From positions 1 to 64,000 of the forward strand of contig JAFQXE010000034.1 of NCBI GenBank assembly GCA_017407125.1: 64,000 nucleotides of DNA, read 5' to 3'. This DNA is from Thermoguttaceae bacterium (GTDB taxonomy: Bacteria; Planctomycetota; Planctomycetia; Pirellulales; Thermoguttaceae). A program made the position numbers and the translations under genes. Under the pieces are notes generated by a model that was not told where the DNA came from, did no database searches, and saw only the letters and a program-made list of their open reading frames with translations. Positions 20,701 to 27,424 of this stretch are shown in pieces. Position 1 is the stretch's first letter; every line of letters starts with the position of its first letter.

Positions 20701-20916
20701 CGTCAGGCGCATTCGTCCGCTCTGCTTGATCTGTATGACAATCAGAACGGGCAGCTTCAACCGAGCGGTGAACTTTCCGCTTCGGCTATCGACAACGCCC
20801 TTTATCAAGACGACGAATTCGACTTCCTGTTTGACGACTCGGATTCCGAATCCGCCGGCAGTTCCGACGTTGACCTGTCGGCCGTACTGGACGAACTGGA
20901 TTTGGAGTTGATTTAA
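8713..20916 (+). CDS. giant beta-helix / CnaB-like / dockerin exported protein
   Basis: A 4067-aa exported protein. The N-terminal region ends in FEPLESRDLLT (residues 37-47), a motif typical of planctomycete giant proteins. A 125-aa module shared with the next gene follows. Autotransporter-type beta-strand repeats (GAGTLVL, GSGSLIL; about 240-590) lead to 18 Pmp-like GGGIYN repeats of about 25 aa (about 826-1300). A second beta-helix block ends near 1906. Later domains are CARDB-like (1915-2027), several carboxypeptidase-regulatory/CnaB-like repeats (2390-3060), a Cys-rich patch (about 3358-3375) with DPNEIVGPVGG, and an Fn3-like domain. A cohesin-like fold (about 3690-3840), two dockerin repeats (about 3845-3911) and an acidic tail end the protein. 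ATG 8713 is preferred to TTG 8692: codons after the ATG match the paralogue silently, those before do not. Probable surface or matrix protein. Confidence 0.9.
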   Translation: MLFNSLFGRKNSTSSTANSYNGVKLNKKNHQPRQMFFEPLESRDLLTVTIGAIDNDTYNEIRATYPEFNLPELQADLNVMTITPDNGALSLSDLQNAINDAGETTLPDLILVMTSASVNSVTYASAADELSINIDSTQYGSVTILGWGEENFTLDANQQSRVMTIDGESAIVNLGGLTITSDNGNYSNNIINNGCLTVTNCSINDLSINNNGLLYFSPSENEVLSISNNISNNNTARTIKTGAGTLTTSSWINNNVEVFEGTLQITDSFGSGKRFSGQATIFAGATLRCSSHDSLGYGSSTTQLYIYGTMDNAVGNETFNNTELHMYGGTAMSSSGGSFDVINTGVKFFSYPVWGATADNPTQSTISSEIRLRTDGSLDINTAANSELTLSNVISNPYGNCTITKLGAGTLVLTAHNTYDGGLTVSQGKVISKSNNNTYSALGTGAIIVESGATLEFQASNQLGTTTDAPNDVTVRGVLIPANYTHIRNISLKNGVIEREYGYTDNGSGLDFGSRTGTIASMGNSIIRSRININDYSSATFNVESGSLTVEGSINGTGGFAKTGSGSLILSGDNSYTGNTMVLEGKLEYSSDCFSNLTVCSYATFSPGDSVGTMTAHDNVEIIDNATCLFEFSAYNANPALQEFDKLIIADRGSFQIDENSVINLYFENNDALLWAAEGSEYKLVSYDGFVNETTDMSSLLGNYQYWFSLEGRTDGLYLVGLYSPQMYSTVVNTLNDSFDLRDDEWSLREAIFFAPEYVTITFAEELEGTIVLTHGQLEIEAPIVIDGDNRITIDADQKSRAFSVFGGTEESPVVLNGLTIQNGNADYGGAINNSSGTLTITNSSIINNTATQDGGGIYNSSGTLSITDSVISGNKGTSTDSHYACGGGICSYSGAVTLTNSDVTENSSSFGGGIYSKGYNSTFSVTNSTISANTSDQICGGIYNENGSFTITSSVISSNSSVSGGAGIYNYSGDLTINSSEISSNTSGYNGGGIYNIMFSTLAINNSTISNNTANSNGGGIYNDGSKATLSITNSEISANTSSASGGGIANYSATLTITSSKFSGNAASSQGGGVYNYNGTLTITDNDISENTAYNGGGISNYGTVNMQNSAISGNSANFGGGINNYGAVTIENSSISGNTAINNGGGINIASSSGTITLNNSTIADNSAPYGGGIYNTGTVDIQNNVISGNSATKNGGGINVASGELTLNNSTVVNNTAAYGGGVANYATTTLVNDEITGNQANFGGGIYNYSGTTTLTNITIAGNTANNKGGGIFNYDSVTDVYNSIVACNTASVTGNDIAKNLGSVNGYNSLSSYTEWGLNNNYEYDPNSPLFYNADNGDYRLVKKSQAIDKGDNQLAYDAGMDETSLDNSGELRFVGNHIDLGAYEYFGITASQSGFYVGDVVFSWMQYKNTANVRLTWISGTTKTVLGTFASVGEYTWDTTNFSNGYGILIADYLDANGNAIYSFSMTSVIFNNNDNVVIHSGNITGNETWSADKVHLVTEPVNVLNGGSITVSQNAVVKFWKNAWLYVDSGASLTVQNNAVFTRAEDDEVVGDTNLDGDLSKPQFGNVYYRGKGTFNIAQSAIMKYITVTKSGTISSNQVWQNGQVYHITGDVTVARGATLTIQPGAIIKFNSGKSLIVQSGGTLNALGTVAQPVVFTSVKDDSYGGDTNEDDGFYAPAAGDWNRISCLGGTINMNYCKVMYGGNTPAADGALYHKTGTWVLKNSWVSQSRYTAIHLEAGSFQAENTIICDSLMGVNVHYISGPQSSSSNAKFTNCTLADLTEGIRMWGNSTFTNCIISNISSQITLNNNSSTRFQKCVFWNPSGYGPQACQFATGTNQWANPLFRNAAAGDYSLMAGSPCIDAGTSSGAPETDITSAPRISDPMVDRNGIVDIGAYEFTDNANSSIDLEPVNVQAPESVTTGEMATIQWTIKNNGSAAAQGSWTDTVYLVNELTGQSVLVKECVHAGSIAVGDLQTFYADVVIPAVVEGAWKFQIRVNTNREIFEGANVGNNAVLAETATNVQTSFLTESQGFIIITKNQPALYRVTVKAGDSFCLQASSDNPISIYIRENYVPNASNYDFAAVEYQTDNYSLYIAPADADRTFYLLAETTSDAARIEYAIETGSAFTILGIAPTTVSNAGSSTISVSGLGFKTGMTAELVLNDTVVRASAVNVANPSSAAITFDLTYQPAGQYLLRLTSPDSQRTELANALTVEQNGIGAKLEIDLQLPDSVRAGRVYEGKLFYANNGDCDMLVPIFTIYSDSVPLALNTNELGSEKELNVLGLGKEDSAGILRAGESGVITFYFKAGTNNKIHAYTWGTAGAMAANDSWESWSELFADISNAATQLGLRRCRDYNFNTAKQLAKAKKQDSACTGLAGYLTDSRNGSPLTNCTLILEWTEDEQTQFAQSVTDSDGHYVFNFVPKNSQCSLSILDGAYCLSKESIVIETNDQTSFNLTALPYGTISGRITDATNSQAVSGIVIHAQDENGNIVFAETDQRGCYVLNNLELGSWTITADTTGKFHSLSPVIQTVNSSESQCVNIQLDPGASISGTIVDSENNPVSGLTIYINDSAGLFFTIQTDEYGRYSAGGMSEGEIVLDFTGSSFITVEDATVEVFEHSTVVQDFQFEIGASLSGSVLNVYQQPVENAILLAKNASGSSWVAITDETGVWAISGLPVDEYTVTLYTQSLLYNQQSTIQIDSVSDFVQNFVWVETGSLSGQVVNADGRIGRGNVIVTGNSEVATFIETDLNGNFTLGDLIPGVYTLYLADESGLSYSFEIEANKNTYKVVDINVAATVAGSTKDVNGNAVPDVYVQVYQNGEVLFTTQSDEDGAFNFAFTESGVYDFYAFTYDGSQFSSFENVVIDNGDAKTLDFVEGTYTLTISDLLGLPEDSEVKDGMTYTIMRYNSSDNSPVGMIFSSDSQVFTNLANGAYEITAQNGDYLAETTIVIENESKQISLQPELLNSLTINFELPDESIEIDSIGVFGLYNSDNELLKLVYFDSLDSFELHAIRNGEYKVIALSGSYGVFQDLTINDSNESVTLSLSELNSSVSGSIRDISSGYLYVTDEDGVIQGFGCTQADGSFEIFTVSEIANGFVVDNGTNRKIAALENGLDNLAIPKSPVLGMNVTAVTPVAMAAFSDIFELKIDKLIRENNSLYWEVNSYTPSASHCSCNDLKFKSLSALKDRAFTYWKSASDNAITSSNARGDLLLKDSLMPKVTFYTTLFIVDLIGMTTHNPWASATSITLSVLNDFVNSDKTMEDLTFDIGAAVQSNFCYQGVPALANSVTIANDLRAFYSLKSDIKKFWSLRSDDVLIREYTNYYKEAEKYYKLAQMTFDLMKNIKFDNCCLDNSCCTCGCSLDENPDKPDDHNNSNVPTSSDPNEIVGPVGGDFVTHNAGTEDEPFMVIDGANWIANTSEQENEYKIYFENKTTASAAAQEITVTTVLPAGMDWDSLELGEISIGNEIYTLTDDCLIAENTWLVNQASTGEQIKIRFDYDSQTGEATWYLRSYVSSTYDNFPTSAYDGFLPPNDDNHSGDGYISYRVKYDSDLVTGDVVETSATIVFDSNEPIETNLWLNTIDVDAPEVQLDESSVIDTQISLQWSGSDVGSGISQYQIFVSFDGSAYTLWNTFDADTTSAVYESTAAGEYSFYILALDAAGNIGGDPDLTTPSLLINSEMDVRIVKERTDHDSTDAISENLASITDWDDFYMEFWTTNMNELEAGKTYSAAINYDSALFVVDTEQIIVTPEGVTAEIIDMPPSAGIGLSSINVTFTVGENGYTAPGANTYWGAIHFTPNLAENSGVQDLLEPTALNVTANGKESGTTVKAMPFDLNHNNSVDVNDFIAFATVFGQSPDSLDPSDANYVQTCLSDFDGNGVVDVQDFIAFATNFGIQKGNTANYYKAPDQGDASAQPAAVVVNEEEPAELNQKELIADEDSSNQPTQPEVAIQSPEVVEVVVTVLEPTPEYLTPAQPAQADSVQTLRQAHSSALLDLYDNQNGQLQPSGELSASAIDNALYQDDEFDFLFDDSDSESAGSSDVDLSAVLDELDLELI

Positions 20917-20927
20917 TCGACGAGATG

Positions 20928-20947
20928 GGCGGCGTCCAGGCGCCGCC
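20928..20947. terminator. GC-rich hairpin after the first giant gene
   Basis: GGCGGCG (20928-20934) pairs perfectly with CGCCGCC (20941-20947) over a 6-base loop, 11 bp after the stop. No T tract follows, so an intrinsic terminator is only probable. The rest of the gap to 21258 is leader sequence homologous to 8500-8712. Confidence 0.5.
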
Positions 20948-21108
20948 TTGTCCATCGAACCGTTGAAAGACAACGACGAGCCCAAAAACCATGCTCCCGC
21001 TCGCCGCTTCTTTTCCTGAAAACTTGCTCTGCGTCTTATCTATTTTTACATTCAAGCCGGAAATATCGACAAATTCTGAATATTTTACCGAAATATCCCT
21101 CTAACCGC

Positions 21109-21136
21109 TTGAATTAATAATGAAATAATTTAGAAT
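21109..21136 (+). promoter_or_regulatory. promoter of the second giant surface protein
   Basis: TTGAAT (21109-21114), 16 bases, then TAGAAT (21131-21136). It lies at the position homologous to the 8565-8592 promoter of the paralogue. Confidence 0.55.
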
Positions 21137-21207
21137 ATTTAAAAGTTCAATAGAGAATTTATCTCTATCCATATTCCGTAAGGATTTACACTGACAATCA
21201 AACACCC

Positions 21208-21222
21208 TCTGCTTATCGCAGA
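21208..21222 (+). promoter_or_regulatory. conserved leader hairpin, copy 2
   Basis: TCTGC-TTATC-GCAGA, with the same arms and a different loop from copy 1 (8662-8676), in an otherwise diverged leader. Flanking CACCCTC and CGTTCA words are also conserved. Confidence 0.45.
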
Positions 21223-21258
21223 CGTTCATTTTTCCCTTTGATACATACCTCACTTGCC

Positions 21259-24200
21259 ATGTTATTCAACAGTTTATTCGGACGCAAAAACTCTGTTTCT
21301 TCAACATCTTCCTCTTGCAAAGACGTCAAGCTCAATAAGAAAAATCATCAGCCTCGGCACGTTGCATTTGAACCGCTGGAATCTCGAGACCTGCTGACTG
21401 TAACGACGGGGTCAATCGACGGCGCCATGTACGACGAAATTCGCGCAGCGTATCCGGACTTCGAGCTTCCGAAACTCCAGGCGGACTTGAACGTCATGAC
21501 CATCACGCCAAATGACAGCGCGCTGTCGCTTGCTGACTTGCAAAACGCGATTTACGACGCTGGAACAACGACGCTTCCTGACCTGATTCTCGTCATGACG
21601 TCCGCCGACGCCAACAGCGTTACGTATGCCAGCAGCGAAGACGAACTGGCAATCGATATTGATACAGCCCAGTTCGGATCTCTAACCATCCTCGGCTGGG
21701 GAGAGGAATACTTCACGCTGGACGCCAATGATCAGTCTCGAGTCATAATCGTTTCTGAATCGTCAACCGTCAATCTGGGCGGCTTGACGATGACAGGCGG
21801 GAATTCCACCGCCAGCTTGATGTATTCTGAAACTTACGGCGCTTACGCTGGCGGAATTGGCTCTTTGGGAACGTTAACGATCAGCAACTGTACGATTACC
21901 AACAATACGGCTCTTGACTACGGCGGAGGAATTGCGTCTTCCGGGACGTTAACGATTATCGACAGTTTGATTTCTTATAATACGACAACGGGAACAGACG
22001 ATTATTATTCCGGCGGCGGTGGAATTGCTTCTTCCGGAACGGTAACGATTATCAACAGCGAGATTTCCAACAATGCGGCCTTAAATGGCAGCGGGATTCT
22101 TTCTTCAGGAACGGTTTCGATAACTGAAAGCGTGATTACCGAGAATAAATCCAATTTTGAATATACTACCGGCGGTGGAATCGCATCGTCAGGAACGTTA
22201 ACCATCGCTAAGAGCGTGATATCTTATAATGAAGCCAATTACGGCGGCGGAATTTATAATGAATATGATTCATCGGCAACAATATCCAACTGTGAAATTA
22301 TCGGGAATGTTGGTAAAGAAGTGGGCGGTGGAATTATGAATATTGGCTCGCTCGCCATTACTGACAGCGGCATTTCCGGCAACGTCGCTTTTTATTCAGG
22401 AGGAGGTATTTTTAGTTCCTCTGGAGCTCTTTCGATTATAAACAGCTCTGTTGAAGGCAACTCGGCAATGAGCGGCGGCGGTATTTGCTCCTACGGTCCA
22501 CTCACGGTTATGTACAGCGCTATTTCGGATAACTCATCAGAGGTTCAAGGCGGAGGAATCTTTATAAGCAGTTATAGCGACCTCAGCCAAATAATCAACT
22601 GTACGGTGTCCGATAATTCTTCTGACGAAGGCGCCGGCGTTTTCATTGATGAAGGTTCTGTTACGGTTATGAACAGCGCCTTTACGGGGAACGCAGCGGT
22701 AAGCGATGGCGGCGGGATTTATTGCTTATCTGGCAATAGCCTTGATATGTCAAACACTTTGTTCGCTGGGAATTCTGCATCTCAAGGCGGCGGTATTTAC
22801 ACAGAAGGCTATACAAGTTTATCCAGTTGCACTATTGCAGGAAATACCGCGTCGTCTGGCAGCGGCATATTCAATTCGATAGAGATGTTCGCTGTCAACA
22901 GCATTGTGAGTTTAAACTATTCCGATAATATTTCCGGAGATCTTTATTTCGATCAAAACAATCTGATTGATGAAGAGGATCCAGGATTTGTTTGTTCTCC
23001 TGAATTTGATTCTAACGGCGAACTTATTAATGCGGATTCTCTTGACTTGCATTTGTCAAGCGGCTCTATGGCGATAGACTCTGGAGATAATGAAATGCTT
23101 GACGTTTCCGTCGTGGATCTGGACGGGAACTGGCGTATATTTAACGGAACAGTTGATATTGGCGCGTATGAGGTGCAAGGGACGCTTGGAGACAAACCGT
23201 ATTCAAACGTTGTAACAACTCTTGATGACAGCTTTAACCTTGACGATGACGTATGGTCGCTGCGAGAAGCGATCTATTACGCTCCCGGTTATGAAACGAT
23301 AACCTTTGATAGCAATCTGACGGGAACAATATACCTGTCTGCCGGACAATTGGTAATTAACAAAGGAATTGTCATCGACGGCGACGACCGCATTACAATA
23401 GACGCTGGTCAGGAAAGCCGCGTATTTTTCGTTACCGCAGGAACAGAGGACGAACCCGTTGTTCTTGACGGACTGACAATTCAAAATGGCTATGCCGATC
23501 AGGGAGCCGGCATTTACAACACATGTAACAGTTCGCTGATAATTGCCAATTGCTCGATTTCTGGAAACGACGCTTATGACGATGGCGGCGGGATCTACAA
23601 TTACTACAGTTCTCTGAAAACGATCAACAGCGTGATTTCAAATAACCGTACTGAATGCTACCACGGCGGCGCTGTGTTCAATGATTGCGGCGAGGTTTCC
23701 ATACTCGACAGCGAGGTTTCAGGCAATTCCGCCACTGAGTTAGGCGGCGGTTTTTACAACCTTAGAGGAGCGTTTACAATAACCGACAGCGAGATTACAG
23801 GGAATACGTCGCAATACCTGGGCGGCGGTCTGTACAATTATCAGGGAACGTATGTAATTAACAACAGCGAGATCTCAGAAAACCAGTCTCTCAACGGCGG
23901 CGGAATTTATAATGAAATCGGAAAGGTTACAGTAACCAACAGCGTCATTTCTCAAAATTCCAGTTACAACAACGGCGGCGGAATTTTCAGCTGCGACTCT
24001 CTTACGATTACAGAAAGCGACGTTACCTTAAACTCTGCTTATAACGGCAGCGGCATTTATGTTGAATCGGGCGAGCTCGCTGTTACAGGCAGTTCAATAT
24101 CTGGAAATACGGCGATGGCGGCTGGCGGCGCCATATATATCAATGAGGGGACGGCATCTGTCGCAAAGAGCGTTATTTCTAAAAACTATGGCGAATATGC

Positions 24201-27200
24201 CGGCGGCGGCATATACGTTTTTGAAAATGCCGAACTCACGGTTGTCAGCAGCTCAATTATGGAAAACATTTCGTCTCAGGGCGGTGGCGCGTTCATCTAT
24301 GGAAAAGCAACGGTAGCTGACAGTCTGATTAAAGAGAATTCGTCGGATGTCGGCGGCGCTTTTTTCGTTCTTTCAGATCTGACTGTTACAAACAGCGTTA
24401 TTGCAAATAACTCCACAACCAATTCCGGCGGTGGATTTTACAACGATACAGGAACGCTTACTGTTACAAACTGTACGATTGCTGGAAATTCTGCAATGGA
24501 ATCGGAATATAGCGGGGGCAGCGGTATTTGCAATTATTCTACGGCAATTGTAAACAATACCATTATTCTTGATTCCATATATTTTGAAAGCGAATGGGGC
24601 GGATCCATTTCCGGATCGAACAACCTTTCGGACTTCACAGGCTGGGATTCCGGTTCCAATAACATAGTCTACGATTCCTCTCAACCTCTGTTCGTTGACG
24701 CAGAAAACGGCGATTTCCATCTTATTGAAGGTTCTCAAGCCGTCGACGCAGGAGATAACGCTCTGGCAGTGGACGCCAACGGCGTCGCCCTTGCTTACGA
24801 CCTGGACGGATCTCCGCGTATTTCAAACAACGTTGTCGATATTGGCGCGTATGAGTTTGATATCAATTCACCGATTCTTGTCAGACCAGTTCTTGATACG
24901 CCATCAATCGTCGACAATACAGTTACCGTTTCGTGGTCTAATGTCAATAACGCTTCCGGATACCAGTTTGAATACAAGCTTACCTCGGACGCCAATTGGA
25001 CTTCTGAGGTCGTCTCGGGGCTGTCATATTCGCTTGACCTGTCCGCTGGTCAGATGTACAAAATTCGCGTAAAAGCTCTTGGCGAAGGCGATTATACCGA
25101 TTCGGAGTACAGCGCTGAAAAGCTGATATTGGACTACAACAATATTCGGGAAACATATTCAGATTTTGATTTGCCGGAATCGGAAGACGACATTAATATA
25201 ATCGTCGTGGATTTGACCGCAGGCGACAATCTGGCTAAACTGAAAAAAGCCATCCAGAAGGCTGGTCAGACAGAGAAGCCTGATCTGATCGTCGCGCTCA
25301 CTTCTAAAGACGCCAACAAGCTGAAATTTACGAACGGTATGGACACGTTAATGATTGACGTCTACTCAGAGGAATTCGGCTCTGTTTCCATTGTCAGTTT
25401 GGGAGATTCGAATCTCACGATTGACGCCGACAAATTGTGCAACGTGATGATGGTCGGCTCTGGATCTGTCGCAAATCTTGGCGGCCTGACAATTACCAAT
25501 GGTTTTACATACTATAGTGACGGCAGCGCAATTTCCAACTACGGCATGCTTACGATCTCGAACTCTACAATTACGGAGAACTACACTGAAGCCTGCGGCG
25601 CTATCCTGAACGGTTTCAACGCGACATTAACTGTTGCCAACAGCGTGATTTCAAGGAACGTTTCGGAAACGTCTGGCGGCGGTATTTACAACTACAGTTA
25701 TGCAACTGTTACAAACAGCGCAATTGTTGATAACTCCTCGAATGTCGGTGGAGCAATTTGCAGCGTCTCAGATATGGTTATTATAAACTGCACGATTGCA
25801 GGCAACGCTGCTGATCAAGGCGCTGGAATATACCAAGGCGTCGCTTCGTTTAATGCATACAATTCCATTATTGTTGACGAAATTGTCAATTCTGATGGAG
25901 ACATTTCCGGTTCCAATAACCTTTCCACCTTTACAGCATGGACTTCCGGTTCTGATAATCAGGAATACGATCCTGAAAAACCCTTGTTTGTCAACGCTGC
26001 AAGGGGCAATTATCGCCTTGCGAAAGATTCTCAGGCGATTGACAAAGGGAACGATCAATTGGCTAATGACGCCGGTCTTGACGAGTCGTCAACCGATTTG
26101 GCTCACAAACCGCGATTTGTTGGCGACGCTATTGACATCGGAGCATACGAATTCAACGCCAGTTATGCCTTAGACTTCGTTGGCTCTGTTGCAAAGCAAA
26201 TTAACGTTTATAACGATACAAACGAGATTCCAGACAGCGCAGAGCAATTGACGGACTGGGATCGTTTCTATCTGGAACTGTGGGCGGCGGACGTCTCGGA
26301 ATTCGCGCCCGGCGATACGTTTGAAACTACGGTCAATTACAATCCAAAATTCCATCAGCTCGATACTGAGCAGACGATTTCCACTCCCAATGGCGTTACT
26401 GCCGAGATTGGCGATCAGACGGTTGAAGACGATGGATCAGTTTCGGTCGTTATCATTGTGACGGTGTCGGAAAGTGGTTATACCGCGCCGGGCAGCAATA
26501 CCTACTGGGGTTCAGTTTTGTTTACGCCCAGTACGGCAGAGGATTCTGGCGTAGACGATCCGCTTGCTCAGGAGACGTTGGGCGTCTCGGTTGATGGATA
26601 TGAGATGGAAACAACGCTAATCGCCATGCCGTACGACTTTGATAAGGACAACGTAGTCGACGTCGACGACTTTATTGCGTTTGCCAGCGTGTTCGGTTGT
26701 AAACCAGGTTCATTCAGTATTGAAGATTCGCGATACGCTCAAACGCGTCAGGCGGACTTTGACGGCAGCGGCGTTGTGGACGTGAATGACTTTATCGCTT
26801 TTGCAACCAATTACGGTTTGAAGAAGGGACAAAATTTCAATATTCAATTGCCTCAACGAGTTGACGCCGTTCCAGCCGCGCCTGCTCAGGTTGCGGTAAT
26901 TGAACATTCTGTTGAAGAACCAATAATCGTACTAACGCCTGTCTCAACGCTTCAAGTCGAAGCTGTCGAAACCATTGTAACAGTTCAGGAACCGGCGCCG
27001 GGGTATTTGACTGTAGCGCAGCCGGCGCAAGCGGCGTCCGTTCAGACGCTTCAGCAGGCGCTTTCGTCCGCTCTGCTTGACCTGTTCGACAATCAGAACA
27101 AACCGGCGTCTGTCAACGAGCTGTCAGCTACGGCAATCGATGAGGCGCTTTATCAAGACGACGAATTCGATTTCCTGTTTGACGACTCGGATTCCGATTC

Positions 27201-27264
27201 CGCCGACGATTCCGACGTTGACCTGTCCGTCGTTCTCGACGAACTGGAATTGGAGTTGATTTAA
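21259..27264 (+). CDS. giant beta-helix / dockerin exported protein, paralogue
   Basis: A 2001-aa paralogue of the preceding protein. It shares the N-terminal region with FEPLESRDLLT (residues 37-47) and the 125-aa module (about 55-180). Pmp-like GGGI repeats follow (about 198-548), then a shared WSLREAI beta-helix start and more repeats (about 748-1101), and an Fn3-like domain (about 1215-1284). A second copy of the N-terminal module (about 1293-1415), a short third repeat block, a cohesin-like domain, two dockerin repeats (about 1792-1856) and the acidic C-terminal tail complete it. It lacks the CARDB and CnaB-like half of its neighbour. ATG 21259 is chosen because codon conservation with the paralogue begins there. 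It is followed by a strong terminator. Probably secreted; ligand unknown. Confidence 0.9.
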   Translation: MLFNSLFGRKNSVSSTSSSCKDVKLNKKNHQPRHVAFEPLESRDLLTVTTGSIDGAMYDEIRAAYPDFELPKLQADLNVMTITPNDSALSLADLQNAIYDAGTTTLPDLILVMTSADANSVTYASSEDELAIDIDTAQFGSLTILGWGEEYFTLDANDQSRVIIVSESSTVNLGGLTMTGGNSTASLMYSETYGAYAGGIGSLGTLTISNCTITNNTALDYGGGIASSGTLTIIDSLISYNTTTGTDDYYSGGGGIASSGTVTIINSEISNNAALNGSGILSSGTVSITESVITENKSNFEYTTGGGIASSGTLTIAKSVISYNEANYGGGIYNEYDSSATISNCEIIGNVGKEVGGGIMNIGSLAITDSGISGNVAFYSGGGIFSSSGALSIINSSVEGNSAMSGGGICSYGPLTVMYSAISDNSSEVQGGGIFISSYSDLSQIINCTVSDNSSDEGAGVFIDEGSVTVMNSAFTGNAAVSDGGGIYCLSGNSLDMSNTLFAGNSASQGGGIYTEGYTSLSSCTIAGNTASSGSGIFNSIEMFAVNSIVSLNYSDNISGDLYFDQNNLIDEEDPGFVCSPEFDSNGELINADSLDLHLSSGSMAIDSGDNEMLDVSVVDLDGNWRIFNGTVDIGAYEVQGTLGDKPYSNVVTTLDDSFNLDDDVWSLREAIYYAPGYETITFDSNLTGTIYLSAGQLVINKGIVIDGDDRITIDAGQESRVFFVTAGTEDEPVVLDGLTIQNGYADQGAGIYNTCNSSLIIANCSISGNDAYDDGGGIYNYYSSLKTINSVISNNRTECYHGGAVFNDCGEVSILDSEVSGNSATELGGGFYNLRGAFTITDSEITGNTSQYLGGGLYNYQGTYVINNSEISENQSLNGGGIYNEIGKVTVTNSVISQNSSYNNGGGIFSCDSLTITESDVTLNSAYNGSGIYVESGELAVTGSSISGNTAMAAGGAIYINEGTASVAKSVISKNYGEYAGGGIYVFENAELTVVSSSIMENISSQGGGAFIYGKATVADSLIKENSSDVGGAFFVLSDLTVTNSVIANNSTTNSGGGFYNDTGTLTVTNCTIAGNSAMESEYSGGSGICNYSTAIVNNTIILDSIYFESEWGGSISGSNNLSDFTGWDSGSNNIVYDSSQPLFVDAENGDFHLIEGSQAVDAGDNALAVDANGVALAYDLDGSPRISNNVVDIGAYEFDINSPILVRPVLDTPSIVDNTVTVSWSNVNNASGYQFEYKLTSDANWTSEVVSGLSYSLDLSAGQMYKIRVKALGEGDYTDSEYSAEKLILDYNNIRETYSDFDLPESEDDINIIVVDLTAGDNLAKLKKAIQKAGQTEKPDLIVALTSKDANKLKFTNGMDTLMIDVYSEEFGSVSIVSLGDSNLTIDADKLCNVMMVGSGSVANLGGLTITNGFTYYSDGSAISNYGMLTISNSTITENYTEACGAILNGFNATLTVANSVISRNVSETSGGGIYNYSYATVTNSAIVDNSSNVGGAICSVSDMVIINCTIAGNAADQGAGIYQGVASFNAYNSIIVDEIVNSDGDISGSNNLSTFTAWTSGSDNQEYDPEKPLFVNAARGNYRLAKDSQAIDKGNDQLANDAGLDESSTDLAHKPRFVGDAIDIGAYEFNASYALDFVGSVAKQINVYNDTNEIPDSAEQLTDWDRFYLELWAADVSEFAPGDTFETTVNYNPKFHQLDTEQTISTPNGVTAEIGDQTVEDDGSVSVVIIVTVSESGYTAPGSNTYWGSVLFTPSTAEDSGVDDPLAQETLGVSVDGYEMETTLIAMPYDFDKDNVVDVDDFIAFASVFGCKPGSFSIEDSRYAQTRQADFDGSGVVDVNDFIAFATNYGLKKGQNFNIQLPQRVDAVPAAPAQVAVIEHSVEEPIIVLTPVSTLQVEAVETIVTVQEPAPGYLTVAQPAQAASVQTLQQALSSALLDLFDNQNKPASVNELSATAIDEALYQDDEFDFLFDDSDSDSADDSDVDLSVVLDELELELI

Positions 27265-27297
27265 TCGACTCGGTTCAGCGCTGTTAGCATTTTTCAC

Positions 27298-27347
27298 GAC
27301 TCCTGCGATGGGAAACTTTCTCGTCGCAGGAGTCCTCTTTTCATTTT
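27298..27347 (+). terminator. strong intrinsic terminator after the second giant gene
   Basis: An 11-bp perfect stem, GACTCCTGCGA (27298-27308) with TCGCAGGAGTC (27324-27334), is followed by a T-rich tract. A TATAAT at 27360-27365 right after it, with a weak TTTTCA 16 bp upstream, may start the next gene. Confidence 0.85.
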
Positions 27348-27424
27348 TTAGGAAAAGGGTATAATATTTTTTAGATTCAAAGAATAATTATTACCCTTTT
27401 ACCGCAGTTGAGTCAATATTCCTC

